From the NCBI GenBank assembly GCA_019739215.1, contig JAHHDR010000030.1, positions 39,040-103,039 of the forward strand: a stretch of DNA of 64,000 nt, given 5' to 3'. Shown here piece by piece: positions 9,627-19,167 of this stretch. The stretch's first letter is position 1, and each line of letters starts with the position of its first letter. The DNA is from Rhizobium sp. Its GTDB lineage: Bacteria; Pseudomonadota; Alphaproteobacteria; Rhizobiales; Rhizobiaceae. Below the pieces are notes generated by a model. The model had not been told where the DNA came from, did not search any database, and saw nothing but the letters and a program-made list of their open reading frames with translations. The position numbers and the translations under genes are program-made.

Positions 9627-10760
9627 ATGGACATCAGTCTCTCCCATGTCGTGCGGCTCACCGACAATGGCATGCATGTGCCGCTACTCGACGGCACCAC
9701 GGCCTATTTCAACAACTACTGGCTGCGCGACAATTGCCCGACCTCGTTCGACAGCCAGACACGCGAGCGGACATTCGACATCTTCCACGAGGCGGAAGCA
9801 CCGCGTCCGGCCAGGGTCGAGGTTACGGATGGCGCGCTCAGGATCGAATGGGCCGGAAGCGGCCATCTCACCCGCCACGAGCTTACCTTCCTCGCCGGAT
9901 ACAGCAAGGGCGCGCCGCGTCCCGATCCGGCCGACCTGCCGCGCCGTGCCTGGTATTCCGACCACTATCCCGCGATTGCCCGCTTCCCGCAGCCCGAACT
10001 GCTGAAGGACAAGGCGCTGGTCGCCCGATGGGTCGAAGCGATGCTGGTGGACGGCGTGGCCATCATCACCGGCATGCCCGACTCGAATGAGGGCCTCGAC
10101 GATCTCGCGCGGCTGATCGGCCATATCCGCCCGACCTTCTTCGGCGAATATTTCGACGTCCGCACCCATATCAAGCCGACCAACCTCGCCTATACGGCCA
10201 AGGCGCTGGAAATGCATACCGACACGCCGGCCGAGGACGTTGCGCCGGGCATCCAGTTTCTGCATTGCCGGGCCAATTCGGTCTCGGGCGGCGCCAACCT
10301 CTTCCTCGACGGCGTGGCCGTGGCCAATGACCTGAAGCGAGAATTTCCCGAGGATTTCAAGCTGCTCGCGGAAACCGACGTCGGCTATTACTGCGAACAC
10401 GACCATTACGACATGCGCTCGCGCCAGCGGGTGATCGAGCTCGACGAGCATGGCGAAGTGTCGGGCGTGACAATCAGCCAGCACATGTTCGACATATCAG
10501 ACCTGAGCCAGGAGTTCCTCGATCGCTTCTACCCGGCCTTCTGCCGCTTCGGCCGCATGCTGCAGTCTGACAAGTACCTGATGCGCTTCCGGCTGGAGGC
10601 GACCGAGTGCATCGTGTTCGACAATCACCGCATCGTCCATGGCCGCGCAGCATACTCGGCGACCGAGGGAGATCGATATCTGCGGGGCTGCTACACGGAT
10701 CGCGGCGAGATGCGCAGCACCTATCGGGCGCTGACGACTGAAGGGCGGTTCAAGGGCTGA
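9627..10760 (+). CDS. Gamma-butyrobetaine hydroxylase-like 2-oxoglutarate/Fe(II) dioxygenase
   Basis: This 377-residue enzyme has the two-domain layout of gamma-butyrobetaine and trimethyllysine hydroxylases. The N-terminal domain (about residues 1-95) includes YWLRDNCPTSFDSQTRER, with the zinc-type Cys37. The C-terminal double-stranded beta-helix is of the TauD type. The iron ligands are visible: His197 and Asp199 in EMHTDT, and His338 in VFDNHRIVHGR. Known members hydroxylate gamma-butyrobetaine to make carnitine, or act on related trimethylammonium compounds. The divergent LysR gene is the likely regulator. The exact substrate is uncertain because no carnitine or betaine genes are adjacent. 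Confidence 0.85.
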   Translation: MDISLSHVVRLTDNGMHVPLLDGTTAYFNNYWLRDNCPTSFDSQTRERTFDIFHEAEAPRPARVEVTDGALRIEWAGSGHLTRHELTFLAGYSKGAPRPDPADLPRRAWYSDHYPAIARFPQPELLKDKALVARWVEAMLVDGVAIITGMPDSNEGLDDLARLIGHIRPTFFGEYFDVRTHIKPTNLAYTAKALEMHTDTPAEDVAPGIQFLHCRANSVSGGANLFLDGVAVANDLKREFPEDFKLLAETDVGYYCEHDHYDMRSRQRVIELDEHGEVSGVTISQHMFDISDLSQEFLDRFYPAFCRFGRMLQSDKYLMRFRLEATECIVFDNHRIVHGRAAYSATEGDRYLRGCYTDRGEMRSTYRALTTEGRFKG

Positions 10761-10798
10761 CCCGCTTGCCGCTCATCACTTGGTGAGGGGCCAAAACC

Positions 10799-11758
10799 TC
10801 AAGCCACTGCCGCCCCCGGCGCCATTCCCGCCAGCGCCTTGTCCTTCAGCTCCCGGAACTTGCCTGATGCGTCGGAGAGCTTGCGGTCCCATTCCGGGTT
10901 CGGCACCTGGCCCTCGATGGCCTCGAAATAGACAGCCATCAGGGCCGCGATCGCGAAGGGCTCCAGCACCGCGGCCTTGAAGGCCCAGGCGAAGACGATT
11001 GCCGCGACGAAGGACCAGCCGGCAATCTGGCCGGGCATGACGTAGAACAGCGTCGCCATCGGCGCCAGCATCACCAGGAAGATGACGAACGCAAGCACGT
11101 AGAGCATCAGCGTCAGCCAGATCGCGTTCTTGACCATGCGCTTGCCATTCTGGGCGTAGAGCACCAGCGCCTGGCGCGAAGTCTCCCAGGGATTGGTCGA
11201 GCCGACCTTGACGTTGTAGCCGAGGATGATTTCGTCGACATAAGTCAGCGAGATTCGGACAATGGTGTTGAAGAAGCCGAGCAGGCCCTGCAATCCAGGG
11301 ATCGGCAGGACCATGGCGATGCCGCCGACGAGGCCGGTGATGGCGCGGATCACGCCCTTGATCAACTGGTCGAGCACGAAGAGCAGGTTGGCCTCGCCGA
11401 ATCGGGCGGCGACGACCTCGCGGGCATGCATGATCTGGCCTTGTCCCTGCGGCAGGAGCTTGCCCTGCATCAGTTCGACCATCACCGCGATATGACCCGC
11501 CTTGAGGATGTAGAGGATGTATTCCCGCACCCAGTAGAGCGCCACCGAGACCAGCCCGAAACCGAAGATTCCGCCCCAGAATGAGAACGCCGTGGGATCA
11601 TCGCTGACATGGCCGACTCCATAGCCGATCGCGGCGCCGCCGCCGGTCGCGACGATATAGGCGAAGGTGATGCCGAAATAGACCAACATGCGCAGCAGGA
11701 TGAAGGGAAAGGTGCGGGCCAGGAGTCCAAGGGTGCGGCCGATTGAAAAGTCCCACAT
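10799..11758 (-). CDS. Predicted multi-span inner-membrane protein of unknown function
   Basis: This 319-residue protein is strongly hydrophobic, with about six predicted membrane segments: FPFILLRMLVYFGITFAYIV, FWGGIFGFGLVSVALYWV, a central ITGLVGGIAMVLPI region, LTLMLYVLAFVIFLVMLAPM and FVAAIVFAWAFKAAVL. The C-terminal tail is soluble and charged. I do not recognise a characterised family. It is the last gene of a minus-strand run with aroC, ribB and two sulfotransferase-like genes, starting 19 bases after the stop of the second sulfotransferase-like gene. It may therefore act in the same envelope-related process, but this is only inferred from position. Confidence 0.8.
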   Translation of the reverse strand: MWDFSIGRTLGLLARTFPFILLRMLVYFGITFAYIVATGGGAAIGYGVGHVSDDPTAFSFWGGIFGFGLVSVALYWVREYILYILKAGHIAVMVELMQGKLLPQGQGQIMHAREVVAARFGEANLLFVLDQLIKGVIRAITGLVGGIAMVLPIPGLQGLLGFFNTIVRISLTYVDEIILGYNVKVGSTNPWETSRQALVLYAQNGKRMVKNAIWLTLMLYVLAFVIFLVMLAPMATLFYVMPGQIAGWSFVAAIVFAWAFKAAVLEPFAIAALMAVYFEAIEGQVPNPEWDRKLSDASGKFRELKDKALAGMAPGAAVA

Positions 11759-11777
11759 GCCCGCCGTCTCTCCTTTG

Positions 11778-12858
11778 CTAGAATCCCAGGCTTCTTTGAA
11801 CCCTGCGCCAGATCCGCATGACCGGCGACTTCGACCATGGAACGCGGCCCGCCTTCAGTCTATTCGCCGACTCCTCGAGAAGCTTTCCGATTCCGGGCTC
11901 GTCCGCAAGCCGGTCCATGTCGTAGGTCCGGATGTCCAGCCGGTCGCGGCCGAACAGGCGGCCCTCCACCGGCATGGGATGAAGGCGCGGCCCGAGCCGG
12001 GCGACAAGATCGGTTTTCGAGCGACGCATACCAGGGCGCATCGCGATCGAGCGTCACGGTCTCGCGGAACTCCACCCCCGTCGCCTTCATCGCCGTGACG
12101 ATCCTCTCGATATCCTCGGGCCTGTGGCAGGCGGTGAAGAGGCGCGAGAACATCATGTCGCTCTTCTTCGGCTCGTGGCCGACCTTTGCCGAGAGCGCGC
12201 GGAGGTAATCCGTGAGCTCGATCGGGAAGGAAAAGTTCTTCGACCTGTCAATCGCGGGTGCCATGCCATCGAGGCCGAGGATGTCGCGGCAGAAGGCGGT
12301 GTAGATGTCCCGCTTCGCCGCGCGCGTCGCCTCGTAGTCGAGCACGGCAAGCCGCAGCTTCGGGTGATCGAGGATGGGCCCGAGTTCGGCGAGCGGATTG
12401 AGCGGCTCGGACTTTTCGGGATCCCTGAGCTGCCTTGCGGCATAATCGGGGAAAGAGCGCGTGCGGCCGTTCTTCACCGTCTCGCCCCAGACCGACATCA
12501 GCAGGGTGAAGGGATCGCGCAGCGTATAGGCGATCATGATGTCCGGCTGGCCCAGCACCTTGCCGAGCTTGACGAAATCCTTCGCCGACCACTTGCGGAA
12601 ACCCTCCGAGGAGATCAGCAGGTTGGCGTTCTTCCCGAGCGCCTCTTGGGAGGCCTTCTTCAGCCGCTTGAACAGGGCGCCCTCGCCGGCCAGGACCTCG
12701 TCCTTCGAGGACACGACCTGGTGATGGGCGTTCTGCGCGCGAAGCGACACGACCGGATAGAGCCAGCCTCTTGCCAGCAATTGCTTGCGGTTGCGGTAGA
12801 AATTGGACTGGAGGTAGGTGGTCGCCGTCTTGCGCGGGCCGACATGGATGACGAACAT
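11778..12858 (-). CDS. Sulfotransferase-like P-loop protein (second of a tandem pair), one frameshift
   Basis: The protein opens with FVIHVGPRKTATTYLQSNF, matching the 5'-phosphosulfate-binding loop of PAPS-dependent sulfotransferase-like proteins. A second motif region is IAYTLRDPFTLLMSVWGETV, resembling the 3'-phosphate-binding segment. The frame breaks near 12018 at a run of four A bases. Removing one A joins APWYASLE to TDLVARLGPRLHP and continues to the natural end at 11778 (RIWRRVQRSLGF). The restored length is about 359 residues, close to the upstream paralogue. The two genes are separated by 4 bases and share the opening motif, so they look like a tandem duplication. The acceptor is unknown. 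Confidence 0.75.
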
Positions 12859-12862
12859 GGCG

Positions 12863-13945
12863 TTACCTGAACCTGTTGGCGAGCCGGCGCCAGATCATCA
12901 GCGCCGAACGCGCTGCACCGGCCATCCGCATGCGTATGCCGCCCGGCTTGAACTTGCGGCTGAAATCGTCGAGCAGGGCACGGACCCTGGAATCGGCCTC
13001 GAGAATTTCGGTGTCGTAGTGTTCGAATTGAGCCGGGCCGTCGAGAAAGAGTTTCGGGCCGGGCGCCGGCACCATGACCGGCGCAAATTTCCTGAGCAGC
13101 TTGCGCTCCATCCTGACGAGCGTCTCGTCATCGCGCGCCACCGTCGTCGAGCGTCGGGCCGAGGGGACGGCGGCGACGGCCGAGACAATCTCCTGCCGCG
13201 TCCTGTCATTGACCATATGCCGGAAGATCTGGCCGATATGGACCCGGTCGCCGCCCTTCCAGCGGCCGGCGCGCAGCACCATGGCCCGCATGAACTCCGT
13301 CAATTCCAGAGGCTCGCGATCATTGGCCGAGCCCGCATCGTCGTGCGGCAGCTTGCCCACGCCGAGCACGTCGACGCAGAATACATCGAAAATGTCGCGG
13401 TCCTGCCGCCGGATCTCGTCATAGAGCAGGACTGTCAGCGTGGAATCGTCGACGGCGGCGAATTTCTCGATGTCGGACAGCGGATCGAGCGCGCGCGATT
13501 TTCCGGCCTTGCGGACCTGTTCCTCGTAATGCTCGGGGAAGGATTTCGGGCCGCCGGTCTTCACCTTCTGCGCCCAGATCGAATAGACGAGCGAGACCGG
13601 GTCGCGCAGCGTGTAGACGATCTTCAGCTCATGCGGCGCGACAAGCGCGCGCAACCTTTCGAGCGCGTTCGGCCGCCACTTGTCGAACCCTTCCGAAGAC
13701 AGCAGGACGTTGAGATTGTTCTCGGACGCCCTGTCGAGGATCTTCCGGATCTGGGCGACCTTTCGGCTGCCGTCGTCGAGGATGTCCTTCTGACTGTCAG
13801 ACAGGTCGTGATGGGCGATCGCGACGCGCTCGCCCGTCTGAGGATAAAGCCAGCCGGCCTTTTCGAGGGCTGCGGCATTGTGGTGGAAGTTCCTCTGCAG
13901 CCAGGTCGTCGCGGTCTTGTGCGGCCCGACATGAAGAACCAGCAT
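12863..13945 (-). CDS. Sulfotransferase-like P-loop protein (first of a tandem pair)
   Basis: This 360-residue protein starts LVLHVGPHKTATTWLQRNF, the P-loop-like phosphosulfate-binding motif of sulfotransferase-family proteins, and has a second motif in IVYTLRDPVSLVYSIWAQKV. It resembles the downstream gene along most of its length (shared SEGF.KW, LRDP..L, and a basic C-terminal RRLANRFR-type tail). Its start overlaps the ribB stop by one base (TGATG), so the genes are translationally coupled. Known relatives transfer sulfate to polysaccharides, lipids or Nod factors. Which acceptor is used here cannot be told from sequence. Confidence 0.78.
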   Translation of the reverse strand: MLVLHVGPHKTATTWLQRNFHHNAAALEKAGWLYPQTGERVAIAHHDLSDSQKDILDDGSRKVAQIRKILDRASENNLNVLLSSEGFDKWRPNALERLRALVAPHELKIVYTLRDPVSLVYSIWAQKVKTGGPKSFPEHYEEQVRKAGKSRALDPLSDIEKFAAVDDSTLTVLLYDEIRRQDRDIFDVFCVDVLGVGKLPHDDAGSANDREPLELTEFMRAMVLRAGRWKGGDRVHIGQIFRHMVNDRTRQEIVSAVAAVPSARRSTTVARDDETLVRMERKLLRKFAPVMVPAPGPKLFLDGPAQFEHYDTEILEADSRVRALLDDFSRKFKPGGIRMRMAGAARSALMIWRRLANRFR

Positions 13946-15046
13946 CAGATGAGCTCCGTGCTCGCGATCTTGATGCCGAAGCCTTCAAGGCCGACATAGT
14001 GGCGCTCGCGCGACGACATCAGCCGGATCGAGGCGATGCCGAGATCCTTCAGGATCTGCGCGCCGAGGCCGATTTCGAGCCATTCGCTGTCACGTGCCTG
14101 AGCTTCCGAATGGCCCTCGCGGCCATGACCCATCTTCCTGTTGTGTTCGACCGTGCCGACGCCCACCGAGCCCTCCCGGAGATAGATGACGACTCCACGG
14201 CCTTCCTCGGCGATGCGCGCCAGAAAGCGGTCGACCGGGCGAGGACTGCCGAAGACGTCAGCGGCGACACTTTCCATGTGGAGGCGGACCAGAACGTCCT
14301 CGCCGTCGCGGATGTCGCCGAAGATCACAGCCAGATGCTGCATCGGATCCCAGGGCAGCGAATAGGTATGCGCCTCGGCCTGGCCCTGCGGCGTATCGAT
14401 CGAAAAGGAGGCGACGCGCTCGATCAGCGTCTCCTTGCGCTGGCGATAGGCGATCAGGTCGGCGACCGTGACCTGCTTAAGGCCATGCTCCTCGGCAAAG
14501 TCCTGGACCTGCGGGCCGCGCTTGACGGTGCCGTCATCATTGACCAGTTCGCAGATCACGCCGATCGGTGGCAGGCTGGCGAGACGGCACAGGTCGACAG
14601 CGGCTTCGGTATGGCCGGAGCGCATGAGAACGCCACCTTCGCGGGCGACCAGCGGGAAAATATGGCCGGGACGCACGAAATCCGAGGCGCTGACATTGGG
14701 GTTGGCGAGATTGCGGACGGTGACCGTGCGGTCGTCGGCCGAAATGCCGGTCGTGGTGCCGTGCTTGAAATCCACCGAGACGGTGAAGGCTGTGGTGTGG
14801 GCCGAGTCGTTTTTCCGCCACCATGGCGTTGAGGTTCAGCCGCTTGGCTTCTTCGCGCGGCATCGGTGTGCAGACGATGCCGGACGTGTGGCGCACGATG
14901 AAGGCCATCTTCTCGGGCGTACAGTGCACGGCGGCGACGATCAGGTCGCCCTCGTTCTCGCGCCCGTCGTCATCCATGACAACCACGATCTCGCCGCGCT
15001 CGAAGGCGCGGATTGCATCGACGACGCGCTTCTGGTCGTAAGCCAT
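13945..15046 (-). CDS. ribB: 3,4-dihydroxy-2-butanone-4-phosphate synthase with degenerate RibA-like domain, one frameshift
   Basis: This enzyme converts ribulose 5-phosphate to the four-carbon precursor of riboflavin. The catalytic N-terminal domain shows [24 protein letters not shown] and [23 protein letters not shown]. The C-terminal half aligns with GTP cyclohydrolase II but reads [14 protein letters not shown] where an active RibA has a zinc-binding cysteine cluster. It is therefore probably not active for that step, a common state in alphaproteobacteria. The frame breaks near 14815 in a run of A bases; removing one A joins MVAEN to DSAHTTAF. It starts 17 bases after the aroC stop at 15064. 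Confidence 0.93.
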
Positions 15047-15063
15047 TCTCGTATACCCCTGAT

Positions 15064-16162
15064 TTAATCCAACCGGCCGGTCTGGCCCCTGTCGCGCAGA
15101 TAATGATCGGCAATGATGCAGGCAAGCATCGCTTCTCCGACAGGAACGGCGCGGATTCCGACACAGGGGTCGTGACGGCCCTTGGTGCGGAGTGAAAACA
15201 TTGTTGCCATCGGCGTCGATCGAGAGCCGCTCGGTCAGGATCGACGAGGTGGGCTTGACGGCGAAGCGGGCGACGATGGCCTGGCCTGTGGAAATGCCGC
15301 CGAGGATGCCGCCGGCATGGTTGGACAGGAAGATCGGTTTGCCGTCATTGCCCATCCGCATCTGGTCGGCATTTTCCTCTCCTGTGATCGCAGCCGCGTC
15401 GAAGCCGTTGCCAATCTCGACACCCTTGACGGCGTTGATCGACATCAGGCCCGAGGCGATGTCCTGGTCGAGCTTGCCGTAGATCGGCGCGCCAAGACCG
15501 GCGGGAACGCCTTCGGCCACGACCTCGATAACCGCGCCGACGGAGGAGCCGGTCTTGCGGATGCCGGAAAGGTATTCCTCCCAGACCGGCACGATCTCGG
15601 GGTCGGGGGCGAAGAACGGATTGTTGCCGACCTCGTCCCAGGTCCAGTTCTTACGGTTGATCCTGTGGGTGCCGATCTGCACCAGGGCGCCGCGGATGGT
15701 CACCCCGGGCAGGACCTTGCGGGCAAGGCCGCCAGCCGCAACGCGGGCGGCCGTCTCGCGGGCCGAGGAGCGGCCGCCGCCGCGATAGTCGCGGATGCCG
15801 TATTTGGTGTCATAGGTGAAATCGGCGTGGCCCGGACGGTACTGGCGGGCAATCTCGCCATAGTCCTTCGAGCGCTGGTCCGTGTTCTCGATCATCATCG
15901 AGACCGGCGTGCCCGTGGTGATCAGCGTTTCGCCGTCGGCATCGGGCATGACCCCGGAGAGCACCTTGACGATATCGTCCTCGCGGCGCTGGGTGACGAA
16001 GCTCGACTGGCCGGGCTTGCGCTTGTCCATCCAGTGCTGGATTTCCGCAAGGGTGAAGCGGATGCCGGGCGGGCAGCCGTCGACAACGCAGCCGAGCGCC
16101 GGCCCGTGGCTTTCCCCCCAGGTCGTGACGCGAAAGAGATGTCCGAATGTATTGTGCGACAT
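15064..16162 (-). CDS. aroC: Chorismate synthase, one frameshift near the C terminus
   Basis: This enzyme catalyses the last shikimate step, EPSP to chorismate, using reduced FMN. The sequence from [21 protein letters not shown] carries the three family signatures: GESHG...DGCPPG near the N terminus, [11 protein letters not shown] in the middle, and the C-terminal [17 protein letters not shown]. The last block lies in a second frame after an extra T in a TTTT run near 15199; removing it gives a protein of about 365 residues ending at 15064. Placing an FMN-dependent enzyme ahead of ribB in one operon links flavin supply with aromatic biosynthesis. The ATG at 16162 is preferred over an upstream in-frame start. 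Confidence 0.95.
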
Positions 16163-16373
16163 GAGTGATGTTTCTGGACCAGCTTTGGGGCTGCCAGCGG
16201 CCAACCCCGTTGTTTCCCGCGCGCACTCTTAGAGCCTTGTCCAGCAAAATAGAAGGGGAAAAGCACAGGGGAGCCGGGTGGGGGCCGGCTTGAACACACG
16301 CGAATTCCTGTTAACACTTCGGGCCGGAATAACCCAATTTCGAAGAAAATTTCGCCACATTCAGGAGCGAGAC

Positions 16374-16679
16374 ATGGTCAAACCAAACGTTGCAAAGAAA
16401 AACGTCCAGGGAACACCCATGCGCTTCATCCTTGCTCTCTTTCTCGGATTGTCCGGGTTGCTGAATCCGCTCAGTGCTTCTGCCGAAAGCGCCGACGTGG
16501 AGGCCGTGATCGAAGGGGTCGACGAGGACAAGCTGACAGTGACGCTTGACGACGGCAAGAAGTACCAGGCGCCCGAGGAGTTCAATTTCGACGGGCTCAA
16601 GAAGGGCGTGAAGGTCGTCGTCTTCTATACCGAGACCGATGGCAGGCGTGTGATCAACGACCTGCAGGTCGTGGAATAG
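16374..16679 (+). CDS. DUF1344 family small secreted protein
   Basis: This 101-residue protein has an N-terminal segment and signal peptide (MRFILALFLGLSGLLNPLSASAES, about residues 16-39) followed by a compact domain, VEAVIEGVDEDKLTVTLDDGKKYQAPEEFNFDGLKKGVKVVVFY. This matches the DUF1344 family of rhizobial periplasmic proteins, whose function is unknown. AGGAG six bases before the ATG at 16374 decides the start; the ATG at 16419 would give only the classical signal peptide and is an alternative. It is monocistronic, divergent from aroC. Confidence 0.85.
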   Translation: MVKPNVAKKNVQGTPMRFILALFLGLSGLLNPLSASAESADVEAVIEGVDEDKLTVTLDDGKKYQAPEEFNFDGLKKGVKVVVFYTETDGRRVINDLQVVE

Positions 16680-16762
16680 CGGTACGCAGGATATGATATT
16701 CAGCAAGGATTAACAGGGCGCTGTTAGCGTTCGGGTTCAGTCAAGGGAATCCGGACCGGAAC

Positions 16763-17815
16763 ATGCTTCGCCTGATCAAGAGCCTGACATCGCCCGCCGT
16801 CAAACGCGCCGTCATCACGACGGGCCTCGAAGTGTCGGCCGTCCTCGATTCGCTCGGGCTTTCGGGCGGCGCGCGCGGGCGCGGGGCGATCTTCACGCTG
16901 CATCACGTCCGGCCGCGTTTCCAGAGGCCGTTCCACCCCAATGACATCCTGGAGATAACGCCCGACTTCCTCGACGAGGCGCTGGGCACGCTCAGGGCGC
17001 GCGGCTACGACTTCATCCGCATTGAAGACATGCCGGACAGGCTGGCATCGAATGCCTCGACGCCGTTCGCCTGCTTCACCCTCGATGACGGCAACCGCAA
17101 CAACAAGTCGGATGCCGCGCCGGTTTTCATCCGGCACAACGCGCCTTTCACGATCTTCATCACCAAAGGTTTCATCGAAGCAACGCATTCGCTGTGGTGG
17201 GAGACCCTGGAGGCCCTGCTCAACAAGACGCCGGCGATCGACTTCGATTTCGGCCTCGGCCCCGAGCCGGTACCCACGGCCACGCCGGCGCAGAAGCTGG
17301 CCGCCTACCAGCGGATCACCGACTTCGTCAGTTCCGCCGATGAAGCCCGCGCCGTGGAGCAACTCGATACCGAGGCCCGGAAGCACGGCGTCGATCCGCT
17401 GAAGATCACGCGGGAACTCACCATGCGTGCGGGCGAATTGCGCGAGCTGGCCGGCAACACACTGGTCTCCTACGGTGCGCACACGGTAAGTCACCGTGGA
17501 CTGGCGCGGCTTTCCGACAGCGCATCCCGGCGCGAGATCGCCGAATCGATTGCCGCCGTCGAAACGCTGACAGGCAAGTCCGCGAATGCCTTCGCCTATA
17601 CCTATGGTGACTCCCGATCCGTCTCGCCACGCGAGCGGCAGATCCTGCGCGATCTCGGCATGCGGATCGGCGTGACGACGCGACCGGGCGTTCTAACGCC
17701 GGAGATGGCAACCGACATGACGGCGCTGCCACGCATTTCTTTCAATGGCCTGTACCAGAAGAGCCGCTATGTCCGGGCGCTGGCGAGCGGGATACCGTTC
17801 AGGGTGATGAAGTAG
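16763..17815 (+). CDS. Polysaccharide deacetylase family protein (carbohydrate esterase 4 type)
   Basis: This 350-residue protein has the NodB-homology fold (PF01522). The metal and catalytic motif region CFTLDDGNRNN supplies the paired aspartates. A second motif, SYGAHTVSHRGLARLSD, supplies the HxxxH pair of zinc ligands. A central segment with WWETLEALLN is typical of the larger members found near polysaccharide loci. It has no clear signal peptide, so the enzyme may act on a nucleotide- or lipid-linked glycan in the cytoplasm or at the membrane. It stands alone, with no glycosyltransferases nearby. Confidence 0.88.
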   Translation: MLRLIKSLTSPAVKRAVITTGLEVSAVLDSLGLSGGARGRGAIFTLHHVRPRFQRPFHPNDILEITPDFLDEALGTLRARGYDFIRIEDMPDRLASNASTPFACFTLDDGNRNNKSDAAPVFIRHNAPFTIFITKGFIEATHSLWWETLEALLNKTPAIDFDFGLGPEPVPTATPAQKLAAYQRITDFVSSADEARAVEQLDTEARKHGVDPLKITRELTMRAGELRELAGNTLVSYGAHTVSHRGLARLSDSASRREIAESIAAVETLTGKSANAFAYTYGDSRSVSPRERQILRDLGMRIGVTTRPGVLTPEMATDMTALPRISFNGLYQKSRYVRALASGIPFRVMK

Positions 17816-17827
17816 ACGGCGGAGCCG

Positions 17828-17968
17828 ATGTTCGATCTCTGTTTGGAGATTCTGAACAATCTGCTTGCAATCCCATCTCATTGGAGCAGACGGAAACAAT
17901 GGCTGGTGGCTTCAGGTCTTGTTCTCTGCCTCGTCTTGATCTGCCTTATCGCAATCAAAAGAGGTTGA
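17828..17968 (+). CDS. Putative 46-residue single-pass membrane protein
   Basis: A short frame follows the polysaccharide deacetylase by 12 bases. GGCGGAG lies just upstream of the ATG at 17828. The product has an amphipathic start (MFDLCLEILNNLLAIPSHWSRRKQ) and a strongly hydrophobic segment (WLVASGLVLCLVLICLIAIKRG) that would span the membrane once with a positive C-terminal end. I do not recognise a family. It may be an accessory peptide translated with the deacetylase. The evidence is the ribosome site, spacing and membrane-like composition only. Confidence 0.45.
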   Translation: MFDLCLEILNNLLAIPSHWSRRKQWLVASGLVLCLVLICLIAIKRG

Positions 17969-17997
17969 TAGGACGAGATTGATCCGAGGTGCGATAT

Positions 17998-18612
17998 CTA
18001 CGGATACATCCGCATCTTTTCCCATCCATCTTCCGTCCGGCGGAACTCGACGCGGTCATGGAGCCGGAAGGGCCTGTCGTGCCAGAATTCCATCGAAGCG
18101 GGCCTGAGCCGGAAGCCGGACCAGTGGGCCGGACGCGGGATGTGACCTATGCCGAACTTCACGGTATATTCGGCGACCGCCTTTTCGAGCGCGAAGCGAC
18201 TTTCCAGCTCGCGGGACTGTCTGGAGGCCCACGCCCCGATGCGGCTGCCGCGGGGACGGGATTCAAAATAGGCATCGGCCTCGGCGTCGGACACGATCTC
18301 GATATTGCCACGCACCCGGACCTGCCGGCGCAGCGACTTCCAGTGGAACACCATCGCCGCCTTGCTTTGGCCGAGCAGTTCCTGCCCCTTCTGGCTCTCG
18401 AAATTTGTGTAGAACACAAAACCGTCCCGATCGAAGCCTTTAAGCAAGACCATGCGGACATTCGGCATGCCGTCGGCGTCGACCGTTGCGAGCGCAAGCG
18501 CATTCGGGTCGTTCGGCTCGCTTGTTTCCGCGTCCTTCAGCCATGTGCCGAACAGGGAATAGGGTTCGTTTTCCTGGGTGAAGTCACTGGTTGTTAACTC
18601 ATTTCCGCTCAT
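17998..18612 (-). CDS. pdxH: Pyridoxamine/pyridoxine 5'-phosphate oxidase
   Basis: This 204-residue FMN-dependent enzyme makes pyridoxal 5'-phosphate. Conserved segments are present: [22 protein letters not shown] near the N terminus, [29 protein letters not shown] for the FMN site, and the C-terminal [14 protein letters not shown]...RLHDRVEF...W...RMYP signature. Length is normal. It is transcribed alone on the minus strand, divergent from the lipoprotein gene at 18658. Confidence 0.97.
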   Translation of the reverse strand: MSGNELTTSDFTQENEPYSLFGTWLKDAETSEPNDPNALALATVDADGMPNVRMVLLKGFDRDGFVFYTNFESQKGQELLGQSKAAMVFHWKSLRRQVRVRGNIEIVSDAEADAYFESRPRGSRIGAWASRQSRELESRFALEKAVAEYTVKFGIGHIPRPAHWSGFRLRPASMEFWHDRPFRLHDRVEFRRTEDGWEKMRMYP

Positions 18613-18657
18613 GATGTGGAAAATGCCCTATCCTAGTTTCGAGTTTGCAGGCGTAGT

Positions 18658-19110
18658 TTGCCACACATATCAAAGCCACACGGCGGCCAAAAGGCCCCTG
18701 TCGCAACTGCAGCAAAGTTTGCTGCGGTCATAGCGGCGCCTTTGATGCTCGCAAGCTGCATGGGCCTGGGCGTCGATGGCACCGACACCAAACTCACCAC
18801 GAGCTCCGTCGACAACCCTTCGAGCCGCGCGCCGGCCGACACCGTCTCGGACGAAGTCACCATCCGCAACGCCGTTTCTTCCGCCGACTTGAGCCGCATG
18901 ACGGAAAGCGTATCGATCCCGTGGGCGAACACGACGACCGGAAGCGCCGGCGTGATCAACTCGATCCGCGAGGAGAACAACGGCTCCTATGTCTGCCGGA
19001 CCTTCATCACGACGCGCCACTCCTATCGCGGCATTTCCAATTATGGCGGCAAGGCCTGCCTGGTCGGCTCGGGTGAGTGGCAGGTCGTCGCCTTCACTGA
19101 ACTTGCATGA
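18658..19110 (+). CDS. RT0821/Lpp0805-family surface lipoprotein
   Basis: This protein of about 150 residues begins with a basic stretch and a hydrophobic segment ending in the lipobox LASC (Cys about 34), which marks lipidation and membrane anchoring. The mature part ends ...NGSYVCRTFITTRHSYRGISNYGGKACLVGSGEWQVVAFTE, the signature of the RT0821/Lpp0805 surface-protein family with two cysteines that may form a disulfide. Function is unknown. The start at 18658 is a TTG with a weak ribosome site, so the exact N terminus is uncertain. Confidence 0.8.
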   Translation: MPHISKPHGGQKAPVATAAKFAAVIAAPLMLASCMGLGVDGTDTKLTTSSVDNPSSRAPADTVSDEVTIRNAVSSADLSRMTESVSIPWANTTTGSAGVINSIREENNGSYVCRTFITTRHSYRGISNYGGKACLVGSGEWQVVAFTELA

Positions 19111-19167
19111 TCCGGCGTGATTTACCGAACGGATACGAAGATTTGCCATAACTCAAGAAACTGAACC

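Noticed and set aside
15047..15063. FMN riboswitch ahead of ribB
   Set aside because: Only 17 bases separate aroC and ribB, so there is no room for an FMN riboswitch.
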